The translations under genes were made by a program, and so were the position numbers. Below are positions 16,794 to 26,988 of a stretch of 64,000 nt of DNA, one piece after another. This DNA is from Chitinophaga pinensis DSM 2588. GTDB taxonomy: Bacteria; Bacteroidota; Bacteroidia; Chitinophagales; Chitinophagaceae. Position 1 is the stretch's first letter; the number at the start of each line of letters is the position of its first letter. The notes below the pieces were generated by a model. The model worked only from the letters and a program-made list of their open reading frames with translations. It made no database searches and was not told the origin of the DNA. The DNA is taken from contig NC_013132.1 of the NCBI RefSeq assembly GCF_000024005.1, positions 1,364,001 through 1,428,000 of the forward strand, read 5' to 3'.

Positions 16794-17984
16794 TTATATC
16801 GTACGTTCAATGATCTGCCCTGTTTTCTTCTCTTTCAGGATGAGTTTCTTGGCGCCGAAGTGGGTCATCTCTTCTTTCACCAGGTAATGATCAGCATCGT
16901 AGTCTACCAGTGTCTGTGGTTTCGTTAAGCCAGTCTGACCACGCCAAATATCCAGCTTTACAGGTTCCCACTGTTTGCTGGCAGCGCTGCGGTAAGCAGC
17001 ATCCAGTACAGCGTTCACTACATATCCGTCATAGAATGTTTCCCGTGCAGGCTGATTGCTTTCAATTGCATTGAACATATCAGCAAACATGTGGTTATAG
17101 CCCAGCTCATTCAGTTCATCACCTACCGGGAATAGCCAGCCACTGTTACTTTCTGCCTTTTCTGCTACATAATCAGCGCCTTTACCGGTTGTGAACATAT
17201 CAAAGCCGGTACGCAGGAAGCTGTTTAACCAGATAGTACCTTCAGTACCCATTACTTCATCGCGCAGGTCAAGTCCGCCGCGGAATGTCCAGCTTACTTC
17301 AAACTGCCCGATAGCGCCATTTTCATATTTCACCAGACCAATTGCATGGTCTTCTGCATCGATGGGTTTTACCTGTGTATCTGCCCAGCACATTACTTCT
17401 ACCGGTTTGATATCTTTTCCGATAAAGCTACGTGCAATCTCTACGCAATGGCATCCCAGGTCGAGGATACAGCCACCACCTGCCTGTTCTTTATCCCAGA
17501 ACCATTCGCTGTGCGGGCCGGGGTGTGTTTCCCTGGATTTAGCCCAGAGAATACGTCCCAAAGCGCCACTTTTAACGCTATCCAGTGCTTTCAGGAATTT
17601 CGGGGTGTATACCAGGTCTTCGAGATAGCCGTTGAAGATACCGGCAGCTTCTACCATTTCCAGCATACGTTTCGCTTCTTCTGCATTACGGCCCAGGGGC
17701 TTGGTACAGATGACGCCTTTCTTGTGTTTACAGCAGAGTGCTACTGCTGCTTCGTGCAGGTTATTAGGAAGGGAAATACAAACCACATTCACATCCGGAT
17801 GTGCAATGGATGCTTCCATATCCGTAGTCCAGTGAGCGACATTATAGTCTTCTGCAAATTTCTTCGCACTCTCTTCTCTGCGCGAATAGATGCTGACAAT
17901 CTTGTCCCGGCTTCTCTGTCCCTGTAAGGAGTCTGCATAGAAGCGGCCGATAAAGCCGGAACCTAACATGGAAATACGTTGCAT
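16794..17984 (-). CDS. Gfo/Idh/MocA family oxidoreductase
   Basis: 396 residues, cytosolic. The NAD(P)-binding Rossmann start is [17 protein letters not shown]. The family lysine motif is [15 protein letters not shown] (Lys about 96, normally E-K-P). [19 protein letters not shown] provides the catalytic-site His region (D-x-G-x-H). The family oxidises or reduces sugars, cyclitols and amino-sugar derivatives. It is paired with an upstream MFS transporter gene 115 bp away, a common Bacteroidota arrangement for uptake and processing of a sugar or nucleoside-like compound. The exact substrate cannot be told. Confidence 0.93.
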   Translation of the reverse strand: MQRISMLGSGFIGRFYADSLQGQRSRDKIVSIYSRREESAKKFAEDYNVAHWTTDMEASIAHPDVNVVCISLPNNLHEAAVALCCKHKKGVICTKPLGRNAEEAKRMLEMVEAAGIFNGYLEDLVYTPKFLKALDSVKSGALGRILWAKSRETHPGPHSEWFWDKEQAGGGCILDLGCHCVEIARSFIGKDIKPVEVMCWADTQVKPIDAEDHAIGLVKYENGAIGQFEVSWTFRGGLDLRDEVMGTEGTIWLNSFLRTGFDMFTTGKGADYVAEKAESNSGWLFPVGDELNELGYNHMFADMFNAIESNQPARETFYDGYVVNAVLDAAYRSAASKQWEPVKLDIWRGQTGLTKPQTLVDYDADHYLVKEEMTHFGAKKLILKEKKTGQIIERTI

Positions 17985-18024
17985 AATTATCTGATTGAAT
18001 TAAGTGATGACGATAGGGCTGAAA

Positions 18025-18076
18025 TAAAAACTCCGCAGTAAAACACCAGGTTGACATAGGTAGTTCACTGCGGAGT
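18025..18076 (-). terminator. Hairpin with T-run between the MFS and oxidoreductase genes
   Basis: ACTCCGCAGT (18030-18039) pairs perfectly with ACTGCGGAGT (18067-18076) over a 27-nt loop. On the minus strand the stem is followed by TTTTT. It may end part of the transporter transcript or lower expression of the next gene. Confidence 0.55.
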
Positions 18077-18099
18077 GTAATATGTTTGGACAGTACGTA

Positions 18100-19308
18100 T
18101 TACGCCTGTTTAGCTTCAGATTTTTCGCGGAACAGCAACAGGAACAACAGCATTACTACCAGTGCGATACCAGCAGGGATCAGCCAGATGCTGGTCCAGT
18201 TGTGTGCACCTTCTCCTGTTTTGAAAGCGCTTACAATAGGAGCAGAGATCAGGAATCCGATCATCATACCTACACCATAAGTAGCCAGTGTTACCATACC
18301 CTGAGCAGCGTTTTTAAAACGTTCGCCTGCCAGCTGGTCGGTGTAGATCTGACCGGTTACGAAGAAGAAGTCGTAACAGATACCATGCAGTACGATACCG
18401 CCGATCAGCATCCAGTAGTTTGCATCAACGTTACCGAATGCAAACAGTACATAACGGAGTACCCATGACAGCATTGCCAGACCAAGCATTTTCTTCACAC
18501 CAAGACGTTTGAAGAACAGCGGCATGATCATGATGAAGATGAACTCAGATGCCTGGCCCAGTGCCTGTTTACCTGCGGCAGCTTTCATACCGATCTCGTT
18601 CAGGAAGGGGTTGGTAAAGTTATAGTAGAAGGCCAGCGGAATACAGATCGCTACAGAAGACAGGAAGAACATCAGGTAAGATTTATTCTTCAGCAGTCTG
18701 ATAGCATCCAGACCAAGTATTTCACCGACAGAGATTTTCTGTCCTTTTTTAGCAGGAGGTGTGTTAGGTAAGAAGAAGCTGTAGACACCCAAAAGCGCAG
18801 ATGCAGCAGCAGCCATTTTGAAGGTGCTTGGCAGCATGCCTTTTTCTTCCCAAGCCAGGTAACCAATGGTGATACCTGCTACGATCCAGCCGGCAGTACC
18901 GAAGCCACGGATCACAGGGAAATCTTTACTGGAATCCTGCATTTGCCCGAACGATACGGAGTTCACCAGCGCCAGTGTCGGCATGAACAGTACCATGTAG
19001 GTCAGAATCAGCGGGAAAAAGCTATCAAAGTTGGTAGCACCTGCGCAGAACCAGAGGAGGATAGCGCCTGCTACGTGAATAACTCCCAGGATGATCTGTG
19101 CAGGGAAATAACGGTCAGCAATAATACCCACGATGAACGGAGCAATTACGGCGCCGATAGACTGGGTCAGATAGGCAAGACTCACCTCGGTTTCGCCTGC
19201 TGCCAGGTTTTTAAAAATGAAAGTTCCCATAGTAACGAACCAGGCTCCCCAAATGAAGAACTCCAGGAACATCATGAACGATAGTTGAAAGCGAGTACCT
19301 AATTTCAT
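18100..19308 (-). CDS. MFS transporter, nucleoside:H+ symporter (NupG-like) type
   Basis: 402 residues with about 12 membrane helices. The first helix MMFLEFFIWGAWFVTMGTF and the loop VGIIADRYFPAQ are typical of the NupG/XapB nucleoside symporter family; Bacteroidota homologs are widely annotated 'nucleoside permease' but often sit in sugar loci. The last residues (FREKSEAKQA) are cytoplasmic. It is probably co-transcribed with the downstream Gfo/Idh/MocA gene. Family sure, substrate open. Confidence 0.88.
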   Translation of the reverse strand: MKLGTRFQLSFMMFLEFFIWGAWFVTMGTFIFKNLAAGETEVSLAYLTQSIGAVIAPFIVGIIADRYFPAQIILGVIHVAGAILLWFCAGATNFDSFFPLILTYMVLFMPTLALVNSVSFGQMQDSSKDFPVIRGFGTAGWIVAGITIGYLAWEEKGMLPSTFKMAAAASALLGVYSFFLPNTPPAKKGQKISVGEILGLDAIRLLKNKSYLMFFLSSVAICIPLAFYYNFTNPFLNEIGMKAAAGKQALGQASEFIFIMIMPLFFKRLGVKKMLGLAMLSWVLRYVLFAFGNVDANYWMLIGGIVLHGICYDFFFVTGQIYTDQLAGERFKNAAQGMVTLATYGVGMMIGFLISAPIVSAFKTGEGAHNWTSIWLIPAGIALVVMLLFLLLFREKSEAKQA

Positions 19309-19407
19309 AACGATTTTTAGACTTTATGCGCTGTAATAAAACTTTAACGGCAAAAGATAAGTAAAATATAAACGAAATTCCAAATTAGTAGTACGGATGG
19401 TTATGAT

Positions 19408-20124
19408 TTACAGCAATTTTTTCGGCATGACACTGATATCTGAGCCTTCCGCCAGTAATGCGGATACCGGCGCCTGCTGCAACATAGGAACAAAAGCAGG
19501 TCCGTATAGAGCAGCTGTGTTACAGCGGTAGCTGTAATCAATGATCCGGTGTGTGCGCCATTGTGGATGGCTGACCTGATATTCTCCTGTACGTGCAGCC
19601 GCCATCTGTGTATACCCCCAGTAATGATCTGTAATAAATTCAGCCTCGCTGCCAGGTGTAATAGGGAGGGCTTCTTTTTCGGCAGTTGCTTTTACAAAAT
19701 TCCAGTCCTGTTTCACTTTCCATTCATAGCTGACCTGCAACAGGTTATCGGGTGTATGCTGCCATTGATGGCGCATCGGATGGATTGCGTATTTCTCTTT
19801 ATATACTGTATTAGCTACAAAAGTGATCATATGTTTAGGGACGATCTCTTTTACGAATACGACGCCTCTTTTCCAGCTGCCGTCTTCTTTGTAGCGGACA
19901 TAGAAACGGAGGTTGACTTCTTCAAAATCGCGATGGAAGGGGAGGGAAAGTCCTTTTACACGGGTATTTTTAAAGAGGAAGCCTACCAGGCTGATATATA
20001 GTGTATTGTTCCAGGTATCGAGTTCGGTATTATAAGGCACAAGTGGCTGCAGTACAGCTGGATCAGCCTCAAAATTGATCATGAGGAGGTTACGCCAGGC
20101 TGCTGTCAGAAAGGGTTTTCCCAT
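19408..20124 (-). CDS. DUF2071 / YqjF family protein
   Basis: 238 residues, no signal peptide. It matches the YqjF (DUF2071) family: an N-terminal FLTAAWRNLLMINFEADP, then LQPLVPYNTELDTWNNTLY, VGFLFKNTRVKGL, FEEVNLRFYVRYKEDG and the C-terminal FITDHYWGYTQM. The fold is acetoacetate-decarboxylase-like, but catalytic function is unproven in this family. It lies 9 bp downstream of nth on the same strand and is probably co-transcribed. Confidence 0.85.
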   Translation of the reverse strand: MGKPFLTAAWRNLLMINFEADPAVLQPLVPYNTELDTWNNTLYISLVGFLFKNTRVKGLSLPFHRDFEEVNLRFYVRYKEDGSWKRGVVFVKEIVPKHMITFVANTVYKEKYAIHPMRHQWQHTPDNLLQVSYEWKVKQDWNFVKATAEKEALPITPGSEAEFITDHYWGYTQMAAARTGEYQVSHPQWRTHRIIDYSYRCNTAALYGPAFVPMLQQAPVSALLAEGSDISVMPKKLL

Positions 20125-20133
20125 AATAGTCAG

Positions 20134-20781
20134 TTAGTTACCCCGGACGAGAGAGTGGTAATATTTGCATACGGGCCTAAGTCCGCATTCCTCGCATTTC
20201 GGGGAGCGGGCCACGCAGATATACCGGCCATGCAGTATCAGCCAATGGTGGGCGATATGCACTTTTTCCGTGGGAATATATTTAAGTAATTGTTTTTCTG
20301 TTTGCAGGGGAGTGGTGGCATTGGTTGTCAGACCGATACGGGCGGATACACGGAAAACGTGTGTGTCAACGGCCATATTAGGTTGCTGATGTACCACGGA
20401 GGTGATGACATTAGCTGTTTTACGGCCGACGCCTGGTAGTTTGACCAGTTGATCGACGGTGGCAGGGATTTCTCCGTTAAAGTCTTCCACGACCATCTGG
20501 GCCATACCGATGAGGTGTTTGGTCTTATTGTTCGGATAGCTGATACTGCGGATCAGCGGAAACAGGTCATCAAATGTGGCGTGACTGAGCGCCGCCACAT
20601 CCGGATATGCCTGAAAGATAGCGGGGGTGGTCATATTGACACGTTTGTCGGTACATTGCGCCGACAGGATCACCGCTACCAGCAGTTGATAAGGATTGTC
20701 GTAAATGAGTTCTGTCTCCGCGTTGGGAGCTTGTTCTTCGAAATACTTGAGTACGAAGGCAAAGCGCTCTTTCTTTGTCAT
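20134..20781 (-). CDS. nth: Endonuclease III (DNA glycosylase/AP lyase)
   Basis: 215 residues, the normal size. It removes oxidised pyrimidines and nicks abasic sites in base-excision repair. The helix-hairpin-helix LPGVGRKTANVI carries the catalytic lysine K121, and the catalytic aspartate is D139 in AVDTHVFRVSARIG. The C-terminal [4Fe-4S] ligands follow the C-x6-C-x2-C-x5-C pattern in CVARSPKCEECGLRPVC. All key residues are present. First gene of a pair with the DUF2071 gene. Confidence 0.97.
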   Translation of the reverse strand: MTKKERFAFVLKYFEEQAPNAETELIYDNPYQLLVAVILSAQCTDKRVNMTTPAIFQAYPDVAALSHATFDDLFPLIRSISYPNNKTKHLIGMAQMVVEDFNGEIPATVDQLVKLPGVGRKTANVITSVVHQQPNMAVDTHVFRVSARIGLTTNATTPLQTEKQLLKYIPTEKVHIAHHWLILHGRYICVARSPKCEECGLRPVCKYYHSLVRGN

Positions 20782-20900
20782 ATCTGTAAAGATAGGGCAA
20801 AGATCATATGCTGCAAATACACAACATGTGTAGTGGTAGAGATGCCTGTGTCCGTAATTATTTTTACGGGCCTACAGCCAGTACCTTGATACTCATTAGG

Positions 20901-21053
20901 TTATTTCGAAGGCGTAGTTGCCTTTTTCGCATAGTCTGCGATAGCCTGTAATGTTTCTGGTCTGGGTGAGAAACGAATGGTATCGAGCGCTTTCCTGGTC
21001 TGCTTCAGACACAGCTCCTCTTCACGGGATAATTCCGGGTCCTGATTAGTCAT
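20901..21053 (-). CDS. Small protein of unknown function
   Basis: 50 residues from the ATG at 21053 (MTNQDPELSREEELCLKQTR), a charged, helical-looking, soluble protein ending in YAKKATTPSK. A longer frame from 21122 is possible but its extra 23 residues look like leader DNA. The composition and clean start suggest a real small gene; I cannot assign a family. It is flanked by 119 bp before nth and by 158 bp of gene-free DNA upstream. Confidence 0.5.
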   Translation of the reverse strand: MTNQDPELSREEELCLKQTRKALDTIRFSPRPETLQAIADYAKKATTPSK

Positions 21054-21280
21054 TGTCTTTAATTTATTGGCGCTATTAGTTACAGAATTTAAGGCAAAAA
21101 ATGAGTGTGTAGAATTCCCCATGCAATATATTTTTAATACAATTGATTAGTTGCTAATATTATAACGGAGATTATGGATGAAGTATTGTCAGACTAAGTG
21201 AAATATTTCGAAACCAAAGATAACCAGACTGCGCGGAACGGTGGACGGCAAAGGAATAACGGTAACGTGGACCGGCATCG

Positions 21281-21586
21281 TTAGTTTTTCTCTGTAATAA
21301 TGAACAGGTCTTCATTATCTCTTTTCATCAGGTATTTTTCACGTGCGAATTTCTCCAGCTTTTCGGGGCTGGACAGTAGTTCCTGTTGTTCTTTTCTGGT
21401 CTTCTTAATTTCGTCCATGAAGAAGGCTTTCTGGCCTTCCAGTTTATTGACTTCGGTTTGTAGTTCGTACTGGGAGAGGAAATTCTTGCTGTCGATGAAT
21501 GCCAGCCATACAAAAAAAGCAGCTGCGGAAACGAAGTATTTGTTTCGCATGTAAGCTGGCAGTTTGATGGATTTTAAACCTGGCAT
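21281..21586 (-). CDS. FtsB/DivIC-type septum formation initiator family protein
   Basis: 101 residues from the ATG at 21584-21586. One membrane segment lies near residues 17-33 (FVSAAAFFVWLAFID), followed by a coiled coil (QYELQTEVNKLEGQ, DEIKKTRKEQQELLS) and the family end LEKFAREKYLMKRDNEDLF. Such proteins join the FtsL/FtsB/FtsQ (or DivIC) division complex. The frame extends upstream to 21664, but that part would contain the terminator of eno (21615-21652), so the shorter start is preferred. It follows eno. Confidence 0.85.
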   Translation of the reverse strand: MPGLKSIKLPAYMRNKYFVSAAAFFVWLAFIDSKNFLSQYELQTEVNKLEGQKAFFMDEIKKTRKEQQELLSSPEKLEKFAREKYLMKRDNEDLFIITEKN

Positions 21587-21612
21587 AAAATAGTGTGTGA
21601 CTAAAGACGATG

Positions 21613-21652
21613 TTAAAAAAAGCCGGGTTTTGAAGTAAATCAAAACCCGGCG
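21613..21652 (-). terminator. Terminator of eno
   Basis: Perfect 12-bp stem GCCGGGTTTTGA (21622-21633) / TCAAAACCCGGC (21640-21651), with an A-run on its left that gives a T-run on the minus strand. It lies between eno and the FtsB-like gene. Confidence 0.9.
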
Positions 21653-21734
21653 AATATGGACCACTAATTAAAATATCGTCATCAAAGATCAGATCCCGAA
21701 ATTCGACGTACGAGACTCAATCGAGCGTTGTTTC

Positions 21735-23033
<1,299 letters not shown>

Positions 23034-23102
23034 TTAGTTGTTTTAATATGATAATGTGTAAGTTATCGGTTTCCCGGGTATATTGAGTGTCCAGGGAACC
23101 CC

Positions 23103-24014
23103 CTACTTTGTCAATTCCCTGAAGATTGACTCCAGGCTTTGTGAATTGCTCTGCAAAGAAAGGATGTTCCGGTTACTTATCAAAGCAAATTGTAGCAGGT
23201 TTTTGCGTACATCTTCCAGATTAGCGGCAAATAACTGCCATGTACCGCCGTCCTGCTGTTTTACCCGCGTTACGCCCGGTATCTGCAACAGCTCCGCCTC
23301 TGCAGGAAGCGGTGCGCCGAAAGATACCTGGATATAACCATTTTGCTGGTCGCCTTGTTGCAGGTTCTGGAGGGAATCGTCCGCAATAATGTTACCCTTA
23401 TTGATGATGATAACCCGGCTGCACATGGCTTCTACTTCCTGCATGATGTGTGTGCTGAGCATGATGGTCTTGGTTTTACCCAGTTCCCTGATCAGATCGC
23501 GCACATCTACCAGCTGGTTGGGATCGAAACCGGAGGTTGGCTCGTCCAGGATCAGCACTTCCGGATCATGTATCAGTGCCTGGGCCAAACCAACACGCTG
23601 CTGGTACCCTTTGGACAACTGCCCGATCTTTTTCTTGCTTTCCGGCTGTAAACCGGTCATAGCGATCACTTCGGAAATGCGTTTTTCCTTATTACTGCCC
23701 AGTTTATGTACTTCAGCGATAAAGCTGAGGAACTCCCGGACGTACATGTCTTTATAGAGAGAATTGGCTTCCGGCAGGTAGCCGATACGCTGTCTGACTT
23801 CCATAGGATGCGTCACTACATCATAGCCGCATACGCTGGCATTACCGCCACTCGGAGGCAGGTAGCCGGTGATCATCTTCATGGTAGTGCTCTTGCCGGC
23901 CCCGTTAGGACCCAGAAAACCCACTACCTCGCCTTTATTCAGCGAGAAGGAAATATCATTGACTGCCCGCTGCTCTTCGTATACCTTGCTTAACTGTGTT
24001 ACTGTGATTGACAT
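23103..24014 (-). CDS. gldA: Gliding-motility-type ABC transporter ATPase (GldA-like)
   Basis: 303 residues from the ATG at 24014 (MSITVTQLSKVYEEQ), the normal GldA start; four more residues are possible upstream. Walker A is GPNGAGKSTTMKMITGYLPP, the signature is LSKGYQQRVGLAQAL, and Walker B is LILDEPTSGFDP. The C-terminal 80 residues match the GldA extension. In Flavobacterium GldA works with the membrane proteins GldF and GldG in gliding. Those genes are not next to it here. A general ABC-2 ATPase role is possible. Confidence 0.85.
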   Translation of the reverse strand: MSITVTQLSKVYEEQRAVNDISFSLNKGEVVGFLGPNGAGKSTTMKMITGYLPPSGGNASVCGYDVVTHPMEVRQRIGYLPEANSLYKDMYVREFLSFIAEVHKLGSNKEKRISEVIAMTGLQPESKKKIGQLSKGYQQRVGLAQALIHDPEVLILDEPTSGFDPNQLVDVRDLIRELGKTKTIMLSTHIMQEVEAMCSRVIIINKGNIIADDSLQNLQQGDQQNGYIQVSFGAPLPAEAELLQIPGVTRVKQQDGGTWQLFAANLEDVRKNLLQFALISNRNILSLQSNSQSLESIFRELTK

Positions 24015-24331
24015 TAGGTTTTCCACTTTGGCGGCCCTAAAGTATGAAAATCGGTTTAGAATAAAAACCGCTGATAATCGTCTACATGTTAAATAACTGT
24101 GTAAATGGGTGATAAATGAGTCATACTACCGATTTAACTAAATATTTATGACTAAAATTGGCACGGAATATATAATTTTAAATATATTCACAAATTGTAA
24201 CCTGATGCAGGGCAGCATGTTCTGATATATTCTGGTTATATTTATCACCTACATTGTATTGAATGCATGATCGCAACAGTTGTTAATCAATAATCACTAT
24301 ACATTTTAAACCCTGCAAACTTTAAGATTTC
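24015..24331. other. Intergenic region between gldA and the ter operon
   Basis: 317 bp, A+T-rich, between divergent genes. It carries the predicted promoter of the ter operon (24280-24307). I see no gene. Confidence 0.6.
24280..24307 (+). promoter_or_regulatory. Candidate promoter of the ter operon
   Basis: TTG at 24280-24282, a 17-bp spacer, then TACATTTT (24300-24307), one base away from TAnnTTTG. It would give a leader of about 20 nt before the TerD start at 24332. Confidence 0.4.
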
Positions 24332-24907
24332 ATGGCAATTAATTTATCGAAGGGACAAAAAATCGACATCGGGCTTTCCAAAATCAGCGTAGGTCTGGGT
24401 TGGAATCCAAATGAGGGGACGGGCAATGATTTTGATCTTGATGCATCCGCGTTTATGATTGATAATAACAGGTTAATTCCTGGCGAAGGTTACTTTGTAT
24501 TCTACGGTAATACCACGTCACCGGATGACGCCCTGCTCCATACAGGCGACGATCCTACCGGTGGAAACAGTGCAGACGGAGATGATGAAACCATCCGGGT
24601 GGATCTGTCCAAAGTAAATGCTGATATCAAAGAAATACTGTTTGTTGTAACCATCCACGATGCTGCTACACGCAGACAGAATTTCGGTCAGGTAAGAAAC
24701 TCATATATCCGTATCGTTGATGATGCAAGCGGCGAGGAAATAGCTAAATACGAGCTGGGAGAAGATTTCTCCGTAGAGACGGGCGTTGAATTCGGCCGCC
24801 TCTACCAAAGAGATGGCAAATGGCGTTTCGAGGCATCCGGTATCGGATATAAAGAAGACCTGGCTTATTTCCTGGGCAAATACTACAAAGGACAAATCAT
24901 CAAATAG
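24332..24907 (+). CDS. TerD family protein (first copy)
   Basis: 191 residues, the standard TerD length. TerD proteins bind calcium through Asp-rich loops; both are present: DFDLDASAFMID (near 35-46) and GDDPTGGNSADGDDETIRV (near 75-93). The family end GEDFSVETGVEFGRLYQRDG is also seen. The start MAINLSKGQKIDIGLSK matches the other TerD proteins of this operon. TerD proteins are linked to resistance to tellurite, phage and other stress; the exact action is not settled. It opens a twelve-gene plus-strand operon and is closest to the third TerD (27787). Confidence 0.95.
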   Translation: MAINLSKGQKIDIGLSKISVGLGWNPNEGTGNDFDLDASAFMIDNNRLIPGEGYFVFYGNTTSPDDALLHTGDDPTGGNSADGDDETIRVDLSKVNADIKEILFVVTIHDAATRRQNFGQVRNSYIRIVDDASGEEIAKYELGEDFSVETGVEFGRLYQRDGKWRFEASGIGYKEDLAYFLGKYYKGQIIK

Positions 24908-24943
24908 TCTATTCTATCAACACACTATTGAAATAAAACTTTT

Positions 24944-25612
24944 ATGGCAATTAATTTAGTTAAGGGACAAACCATTGACCTCCGCAAAAATGATAAAGGT
25001 GAAAGCTTCGATCTGTCAACTGTAACCATTGGTCTTGGTTGGGACGTGCGTAAAAAAAGCGGCGGCTTTTTTGGCAAACTTTTAGGTGGTAAGGAAGAGG
25101 AATTTGATCTGGATGCTATTGCGTTCCTGCTTGATAAAAATGGTAAAGTAGCTGACTTAGGTAAAACCGTACAGACAAACGACGGTCGTAACCTGAGCCT
25201 GTACCAGGGAGATGTGATCTTCTTCAACAGTCAGCGTCATCCGTCAGGCAATATCTGGCTGACAGGCGATAACCGTACCGGCGCCGGCGATGGCGATGAT
25301 GAGCAGATCATTGTGAAACTGGATAGCCTGGACGCGAAATATGAGAAGATCCTTTTCATCGTATCTGTCTACCAGGGCCGTCAGCGTAACCAGCACTTCG
25401 GTGGTATCGAAAACGCTTTCATCCGCGCAGTAGATAACAGCGGAAAAGAGATCGCTAAATTTAACCTCTCCGGAGACGCTTCATATAACAATATGTGCTC
25501 ACTGGTATTTGCAGAAGTATACCGTAATAACGGTACCTGGAAATTCAGAGCACTGGGAGATCCTCAGCCAGCTGATAGCTTCGTGGAAATCCTGCGGAAC
25601 TATGTTTATTAA
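24944..25612 (+). CDS. TerD family protein (second copy, with insert)
   Basis: 222 residues, longer than its two neighbours because of an insert near residues 35-52 (VRKKSGGFFGKLLGGKEEEF), just before the first calcium loop FDLDAIAFLLD. The second Asp loop is DNRTGAGDGDDEQIIV. The end (FNLSGDASYNNMCSLVFAEV, RALGDPQPADSFVEILRNYV) differs from the other two, as in a distinct TerD/TerX-like subgroup. It lies 36 bp after the first TerD gene and 25 bp before a vWA gene. Confidence 0.93.
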   Translation: MAINLVKGQTIDLRKNDKGESFDLSTVTIGLGWDVRKKSGGFFGKLLGGKEEEFDLDAIAFLLDKNGKVADLGKTVQTNDGRNLSLYQGDVIFFNSQRHPSGNIWLTGDNRTGAGDGDDEQIIVKLDSLDAKYEKILFIVSVYQGRQRNQHFGGIENAFIRAVDNSGKEIAKFNLSGDASYNNMCSLVFAEVYRNNGTWKFRALGDPQPADSFVEILRNYVY

Positions 25613-25637
25613 TTAACCCTTTCTATAAGAGTCATTC

Positions 25638-26276
25638 ATGAGAAGATTACCAGTTTATTTAGTGTTGGATACCTCTGGCTCTATGAGCGGTGAGCCCATA
25701 GAAGCTGTGAAAAATGGTGTACAGGTACTGATCTCTACCCTGAGACAGGATCCGTATGCCCTGGAAACTGCATTCCTCAGCCTGATCACTTTTGACAGTG
25801 ATGCGCGCCAGCTGGTGCCGCTTACAGATCTGTCTTCTTTCCAGATGCCTGAATTAAAGGCTTCAGGCGGTACCTCTCTGGGTTCCGCGCTGGAACTGGT
25901 GGCTGACAGTATCAACAGGGAAGTAGCAAAATCTACTCCTGACGTAAAAGGTGACTGGAAACCGCTGGTTTTCCTGATGACAGATGGTATTCCCACCGAT
26001 ACATGGCAGAACGGATTGAATGCCTTTCAGAATACCAAAATAGGTATTACAGTAGCCTGTGCCGCGGGCAATGGCGCTGATGTGAACCTGTTGAAGCAGA
26101 TCACCAATACCGTTGTTTCACTCGATACGGCAGATGCCGCTACGATCAAAGCCTTCTTCAAATGGGTGTCTGCCTCCGTAAGCACCGGCAGCCAGAAAGT
26201 AGAAAGCGGCGATAAAGAAGTAGCCGGACTGAATGAATTGCCACCGCCTCCACCGGAAGTGAATATCGTCGTGTAA
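25638..26276 (+). CDS. TerY-like von Willebrand factor A domain protein (first copy)
   Basis: 212 residues, one cytosolic vWA domain. The MIDAS metal site is complete: D11-x-S13-x-S15 in VLDTSGSMSGEP, the Thr in SGGTSLGSAL and the Asp in FLMTDGIPTD. vWA domains of this type bind a metal and a protein partner; TerY proteins belong to the TerY-P triad with a PP2C phosphatase and a kinase. The tail ends LPPPPPEVNIVV, shared with the second copy. It starts 25 bp after TerD and ends 1 bp before the HAD gene. Confidence 0.93.
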   Translation: MRRLPVYLVLDTSGSMSGEPIEAVKNGVQVLISTLRQDPYALETAFLSLITFDSDARQLVPLTDLSSFQMPELKASGGTSLGSALELVADSINREVAKSTPDVKGDWKPLVFLMTDGIPTDTWQNGLNAFQNTKIGITVACAAGNGADVNLLKQITNTVVSLDTADAATIKAFFKWVSASVSTGSQKVESGDKEVAGLNELPPPPPEVNIVV

Positions 26277-26277
26277 C

Positions 26278-26988
26278 ATGGGAAAAATCAGGCACGTATC
26301 TTTCGATCTGTGGATGACGCTGATCCGTTCGCATCCTTCCTTCAAAACGAAGCGTGCAGCTCTGTTCCGCTCTTTCTTTTCCCTGGAGGCATTTGCGCCG
26401 GAAAAAGTAGAAGCCGTGTTCAGAGAAACAGATGTGCTCATCAACAACATGAACGAAATTACCGGACGCAACGTGCATACATTCGAAATGTATCTGTTAT
26501 GTCTGCACCTGTTGGGAATAGATATTAAAAGTGTTCACCCGGACAAACTGGAGGAATTCTACAGTTTGTCCGAGGCACTTTTCTTTCAGTATGCTCCATT
26601 GCATTTGTATGAGGACACAACAACGTTGTTAGCCGCTTTGCAGGAACAGGGCATTACAACCAACCTGCTGAGCAACACGGGATTTATTCAGGGTCGTACA
26701 TTACGTAAACTAATGGCAGAATGGGGATGGGACGCCCTTTTTGCATTTCAGTTGTATTCAGATGAAACCGGCTATTCAAAACCGGATGTACAAATGTTCA
26801 ACCGGATGCTGGACAAAGCTGCTTCACTGCATACAGACCTTTTATCCACGGAGGTATGGCATCTGGGTGATAACCAGCTTGCCGATGTTCAGGGTGCACA
26901 ACGTTTGGGTATAACTGCAACACTGACTGACATTGTTCATAACCCCTTAAACAAGTTGTTACATGAAAGATGTTTATGCCTTACATAG
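26278..26988 (+). CDS. HAD-superfamily hydrolase of a Ter operon
   Basis: 236 residues. The HAD fold shows motif I SFDLWMTLIRSH (nucleophile D10), motif II LLSNTGF, motif III KPD (TGYSKPDVQMFNRM) and motif IV GDNQLADVQGA. In motif I the residue two after the nucleophile is W12, not the Asp used as general acid by HAD phosphatases, so ordinary phosphatase activity is doubtful. HAD plus PRTase pairs are known in Ter operons, where they were proposed to make or process a nucleoside-like compound. It overlaps the next gene by 26 bp. Confidence 0.88.
   Translation: MGKIRHVSFDLWMTLIRSHPSFKTKRAALFRSFFSLEAFAPEKVEAVFRETDVLINNMNEITGRNVHTFEMYLLCLHLLGIDIKSVHPDKLEEFYSLSEALFFQYAPLHLYEDTTTLLAALQEQGITTNLLSNTGFIQGRTLRKLMAEWGWDALFAFQLYSDETGYSKPDVQMFNRMLDKAASLHTDLLSTEVWHLGDNQLADVQGAQRLGITATLTDIVHNPLNKLLHERCLCLT

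Noticed and set aside
21587..21664. Longer start of the FtsB/DivIC protein
   Set aside because: This part contains the perfect terminator hairpin of eno.
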